From Anaeramoeba flamelloides (lineage: Eukaryota > Metamonada > Anaeramoebidae), in NCBI GenBank assembly GCA_027625915.1, contig JANTQA010000012.1, positions 15,462,501 to 15,526,500 on the forward strand: a stretch of DNA of 64,000 nucleotides. The letters are read 5' to 3'. Shown piece after piece: positions 60,356 to 64,000 of the stretch; within the stretch, counting starts at the first letter, position 1, and every line of letters begins with the position of its first letter. Both the position numbers and the translations under genes were made by a program. Below the pieces are notes generated by a model. The model was not told where the DNA came from and did not search any database. It saw only the letters and a list, made by a program, of their open reading frames with translations.

Positions 60356-60761
60356 GAGTTGAAAACACAAACCAAGAGGAACAAGTAAATCAAAACAAAG
60401 AAGAAATTGTTGAAACAAATGAAGAAAATACACAAGAAACAGTAACAACAGAAAACAACGAAGAAAGTATGATCTTTTAATTCAGAACTTTTTTGCTGAA
60501 TTGCTTTTTTTTTTCTTTTTGTTGTTGTAAAAATAAAATAAAAAAAAAAAAAAAAAAAAAAAAAACTTTTTTTTCAAAAAATTAAAATGCAAATTATTTC
60601 CAAGAATTTTCACGCTAAATAAAAAAAAGATCTTTATTAATTTTCGATTTTAAAAGACAAAATTCAAAACAAAAGCTAAAATATATCCCTTGAAACAAAA
60701 TCAAAAGAAATAAAAAAAAAAATATCAAAAAGGTCTTGAAAAAAAGAGCAAGTCAAATTAG
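60356..60761 (+). CDS. Candidate exons of an acidic, unknown protein
   Basis: A coding-like block at 60356-60466 reads VENTNQEEQVNQNKEEIVE and onward with no stop. It is bounded by an AAAG acceptor and a GTATGA donor. Joining in phase to 60733-60761 would add SLEKKSKSN and a TAG stop, across a 266-base intron. The composition (Glu, Gln, Asn, Thr) resembles coding low-complexity tracts of the other genes and not the surrounding A/T runs. The upstream exon with the start codon is not identified. No family is recognised. Confidence 0.35.
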
Positions 60762-60943
60762 TGTCACGGCAAATCCAGGGTGAACCCTTCTGTTCTCCAA
60801 AAAAATAAAGTAATAAAAAAAAATTGATTGTCCAAATGAACAACGGATTTTCGATCTTTTTATCTCGAAGGTTACTGTAAAAAAACAAAATTCCAATTGT
60901 GTATTCAGACCTTTTCTCAACCTATCTTCTTCTTAACATTATT

Positions 60944-61117
60944 ACTGGTATTTGAATTTTAAATGGGAAAAATTTTCACTTCATTTTCAATTTCCTTTTT
61001 CAAACAAAGAACGAAACCACAAATTACAACCTACTTGTTTTGAGAGGTTCTATTTATAAAAGAGGAATCTAGAAAAGGAAGTGAAAATTCAATCCCATTT
61101 AGAATTCAAATACCAGT
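60944..61117. mobile_element. Repeat F element, copy 2
   Basis: The ends ACTGGTATTTGAATTTTAAA and TTCAAATACCAGT are inverted, with TA outside CTGG and CCAG on both sides. It shares AAATGGGAAAAATTTTCACT and GGAAGTGAAAATT with copy 1 at 27875-28046. Confidence 0.7.
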
Positions 61118-61299
61118 AATATTTCTCTAAAATTGTATCTTTGTTATGACAAATCACCTATCTTTGTTTTTTTAGAAGCATTTTTTTCGAATTACTTTTG
61201 TTAAAATGTTGTTCTTGTTTGTTTCAAAACGCTTGTTAAAACTTTAATTAATAGAATCATAGAAGAGGACTTTTTGTTTATCGATTATTTGGAAACATA

Positions 61300-61590
61300 A
61301 TTATTACTTCTAAAAAAAACATACCGATATCACAGAAATTTATTATAGCTCAATTCAAAATAATGTAAAAAATATTTTTAGTTCAATTTCCATTTTTGTA
61401 AAATCTTAGTGCACGACTTTTAAAACGGTTCTTGAAAATGAACATTTCAAAAATAAACTTTTTTACAAAGTTTCTAATCATTTGTACCGATAAAGTTCTT
61501 TATTCAAGGCGGTTAAAAAATTATAAAAATGGGAAATCAAACAAAAAGACTTTGAAAAACATTTTTTTGAATTTATCAGTCAAGTGTATC
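61300..61590. repeat. Repeat D, copy 3
   Basis: It shares TTAGTTCAATTTCCATTTTT, TACAAAGTTT, CTTTATTCAA and TTTGAATTTATCAGT, in order, with 10220-10440. Diverged and non-coding. Confidence 0.45.
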
Positions 61591-62103
61591 TTTAATTTAT
61601 ATAAATTTGAAAATATTTTAAATAACATGCTTAGTAACTTGGGCAATATTAACTAACAGATATAAATAATTTATTAATCAATTTTAAATAATTTTTTTCC
61701 CTTTAGTCAATAGACTATTCTGATTTTGATAACTCATACACCCCTGAATATCATTTCACGCTTTATTTTTTTTTGATTTTTCCATTGTTTCAACCCAAAG
61801 AAATTCTATTGGGATAATGAATTAGAAATTTTTTTTTTCCAATATTAGAGTTCAAAAAATATGAATTTGATATTTATTTTTTTTTTTTTCAAAATGTTGA
61901 ATCGAGTCTTTGAAATTTAAATACCAAAACATACCTTAATTATCAAATGTACACAAATATAGAAAAAACATTATTAACATAAAGATCAAAGTTCTTTTAA
62001 AAATTATCTTTATTTTTAGAAAATTAATGAAATAATATTTTTTTAGTTTTAGTTTCTCTTTATAATTTAAATAATTTCATTAATTTTTATAATTTTTACA
62101 ATT

Positions 62104-62200
62104 TCGGCGATCTCTTTGATTTCTTTAATTTCTGTAATTTCTGTGATTTCTGTGATTTCTATAATTTCTGTGATTTCTGTGGTTTTTGTGATTTATTTGT
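62104..62200. repeat. Minisatellite of ATTTCTGTG-type units
   Basis: About ten tandem 9-base units (ATTTCTTTA, ATTTCTGTA, ATTTCTGTG and TTTTTGTG variants) end in ATTTATTTG. A related GTAATTTTTGTGACTTTTGT stretch occurs near 63123. Confidence 0.85.
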
Positions 62201-62777
62201 TTTTAATTTATGATTTTAAACAATTACATAAAAAACTCAACCCAAATACCAAATTTTAATTCGTAAAATAGTACTTTTTTTTTTTTTGATAAAACCCACT
62301 TTCAAAAAAAAAAAAACAAAATCTTTAAGGAAATTAGATACACCAAATTCGTCTATCATTTTTTGAAAACTTTAAGAGAAATTTATTTCTGACACATATT
62401 TTTTTTTAAGTGACTCTAATTCAAAGGAATTGAAACCAACTATTTTTTATTCTATTTGACTCTTTTGCTCTCTACTTTTCAAGAAAAAAAAAAAGAAAAA
62501 CTTGAAATTTATTCATGAAATTGAAGAATTCATTTATAAATCTATTGGTATATTGATTTAAACTCGTCATTTATTAAATTATTATAATAAATACAATCAA
62601 TATCAAATGTTCATAAAAAAATTTAATTTAATGATCAAAATAGTACAAAATTCACACTTGAACGAATTTTTAGTTGTTCTTATAAAATTTAAAAAAAAAC
62701 TTTACAAAATATCAAAAGTTATTTACTCTGATTTTTTTTAAATTTAAGAATCATCATCGGCAAATTCTTAACCCCTT

Positions 62778-62828
62778 TATTATTATTATTATTATTATCA
62801 TTATTATTATTATTATTATTATTATTTC
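62778..62828. repeat. (TTA)n microsatellite
   Basis: About 17 TTA units with one TCA interruption. Confidence 0.9.
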
Positions 62829-63711
62829 AAAACTTTATTTAACTCAATAATTACCAACTTTAAATCTTAACATCAATTAAAATTGTATTTTCATTTTAGT
62901 AAATAATTAATTGTTACTAATCAATTCAATAATCTATATTCATGAAATAAATTTATTTTATTTTAGTAATTATTTTCAACTTGATCAATTTATCTTTATA
63001 AATTGTATTAATAAATCAAAGTCAACTGTACTATGTATTTTTATTCGTATTATATAATTAGAACATAAAAGTAGATAATGTTGTTTTCTTCGATTTGATA
63101 CGTTTTTGTCAATTCTTTTTCTGTAATTTTTGTGACTTTTGTAATTTTTTTTATAGGCATTTTTTTTTTTTCAGAAATTGAAACCAAAAAAAATAATCTA
63201 TTAACATAATAAAACAGTAATTCGAATGAAAAATAAAAATTAAACTCTTTGTAAAATTAAAAAGTTAATGCTAGAAATGATACAACGTATATTTATTATA
63301 ATTTTTTTTTACAAAATGGCAAATGATCGAATTGTAACAATTTAATAAATGATTGAAATTTTGTTGAGTAATTTTTTTCTTTGAAACAAGTATCAACTCT
63401 ATTTTTGTTTTGATTTTCGACCTAATTTGTCCAAAAAATTTTTGTATTGGCCATTTTCAGACAAGTTTGGTGTATTGAACATCTTTCATATTACACCAGA
63501 AATGATTGTTTGGTTGATTTATTTATAAGGGAAGAATAACTTTCTATTTCTCTAAAGTATAGAAACTATAAAAATAATTTTTTAGAACAAAAAAAAGAAA
63601 AAATAAAGTTTTTAAATGCAAAAAAAAGTCATGCAGAACCTTGTAACCCATCGAAAAATAATCAGTTTTTTTTTTGAGTTTGGCATTTATTTTTGATTAA
63701 TGAATCTAAAT

Positions 63712-63930
63712 GATCGATTTTTTGTCTTTTTAATCATCACCAATTAAATCATCAAGATTTCAAAAAATTAAATCCAATTACAATACAACTGTACTTGTCA
63801 GATATCTCCCAGCACAAGACAACCATTATAGACAGATTTAAAGAGAATTTGAATCAAAGCCACCACTTGATATCTTCTTGCATCTTTCATTTATATAATA
63901 TTTTTTTTTTTACCCTTCAGCCTTAATGTA
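63712..63930 (+). other. Coding-like segment without a start
   Basis: An open stretch of about 72 codons with mixed residues (QLYLSDISQHKTTIIDRFKE and onward) and locally higher G+C at 63785-63875. It might be an exon of a gene extending beyond the window or a relic. No family is recognised. Confidence 0.2.
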
Positions 63931-64000
63931 AGATTAAAAAAAAAAAAGGAAGAACTCATTACACAATAAATAACCATTTTACTCAAAATTGAACAATCAT

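Larger units (their letters stand above)
60762..64000. other. Intergenic to window end, repeat-bearing
   Basis: About 3.2 kb. It holds repeat F copy 2 (60944-61117), repeat D copy 3 (61300-61590), a 9-base minisatellite (62104-62200) and a (TTA)n run (62778-62828). A coding-like frame without a start lies at 63712-63930. No named gene is supported. Confidence 0.5.

Overview
The window is extremely A+T-rich eukaryotic nuclear DNA with widely spaced genes. Homopolymer runs are everywhere, spliceosomal GT-AG introns are short (about 94-164 bases where exon joins are certain), and genes are separated by several kilobases full of small inverted-repeat elements. The proteins carry long Asn-, Glu/Lys- and Ser/Glu-rich tracts. 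All long frames use standard stops, so the nuclear code looks standard. Long tracts of Glu/Lys/Asn repeats, gene deserts and domains such as WW-MyTH4-RhoGAP, RGS and ChAPs suggest a free-living amoeboid or flagellate protist. Anaeramoeba-like metamonads are my best guess, but this is inference. The long intergenic spaces argue against Dictyostelium.

Layout: (1) 3089-4672, minus, SP-RING plus PHD finger protein. (2) 8712-9269, plus, small coiled-coil/basic protein. (3) about 14968-16644, plus, RGS-domain protein. (4) 19634-22615, minus, BRCA2-type protein with helical domain and OB folds but no visible BRC repeat. (5) 28877-29925, plus, two-exon TALE homeodomain protein. (6) 35193-37793, plus, two-exon WW-MyTH4-RhoGAP protein with Lys at the arginine-finger position. 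(7) 42113-45559, minus, ChAPs (exomer-type) protein. (8) 52237-53210, minus, six recognisable exons of a UBC7/UBE2G1-type ubiquitin-conjugating enzyme whose C-terminal exon was not found. (9) 60356-60761, plus, weak candidate exons of an unknown gene.

The intergenic DNA holds several families of short inverted-repeat elements. Many end at a TA, as Tc1/mariner relatives do; one is flanked by TTA and one ends in TTAA. There is also a decayed Tc1/mariner transposase (57482-58472), a probable LINE reverse-transcriptase C-terminal remnant (2268-2640), and larger diverged duplications (32.8-33.9 kb against 50.6-52.1 kb; 38.3-38.9 kb against 39.4-40.0 kb).

The genes do not form an operon or an obvious functional cluster. 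Two may act in genome maintenance (BRCA2-type and NSE2-type SP-RING), two in G-protein signalling (RGS, RhoGAP), one in Golgi/TGN export (ChAPs), one in ubiquitination and one in transcription. I saw no rRNA, tRNA, CRISPR or prokaryotic feature.
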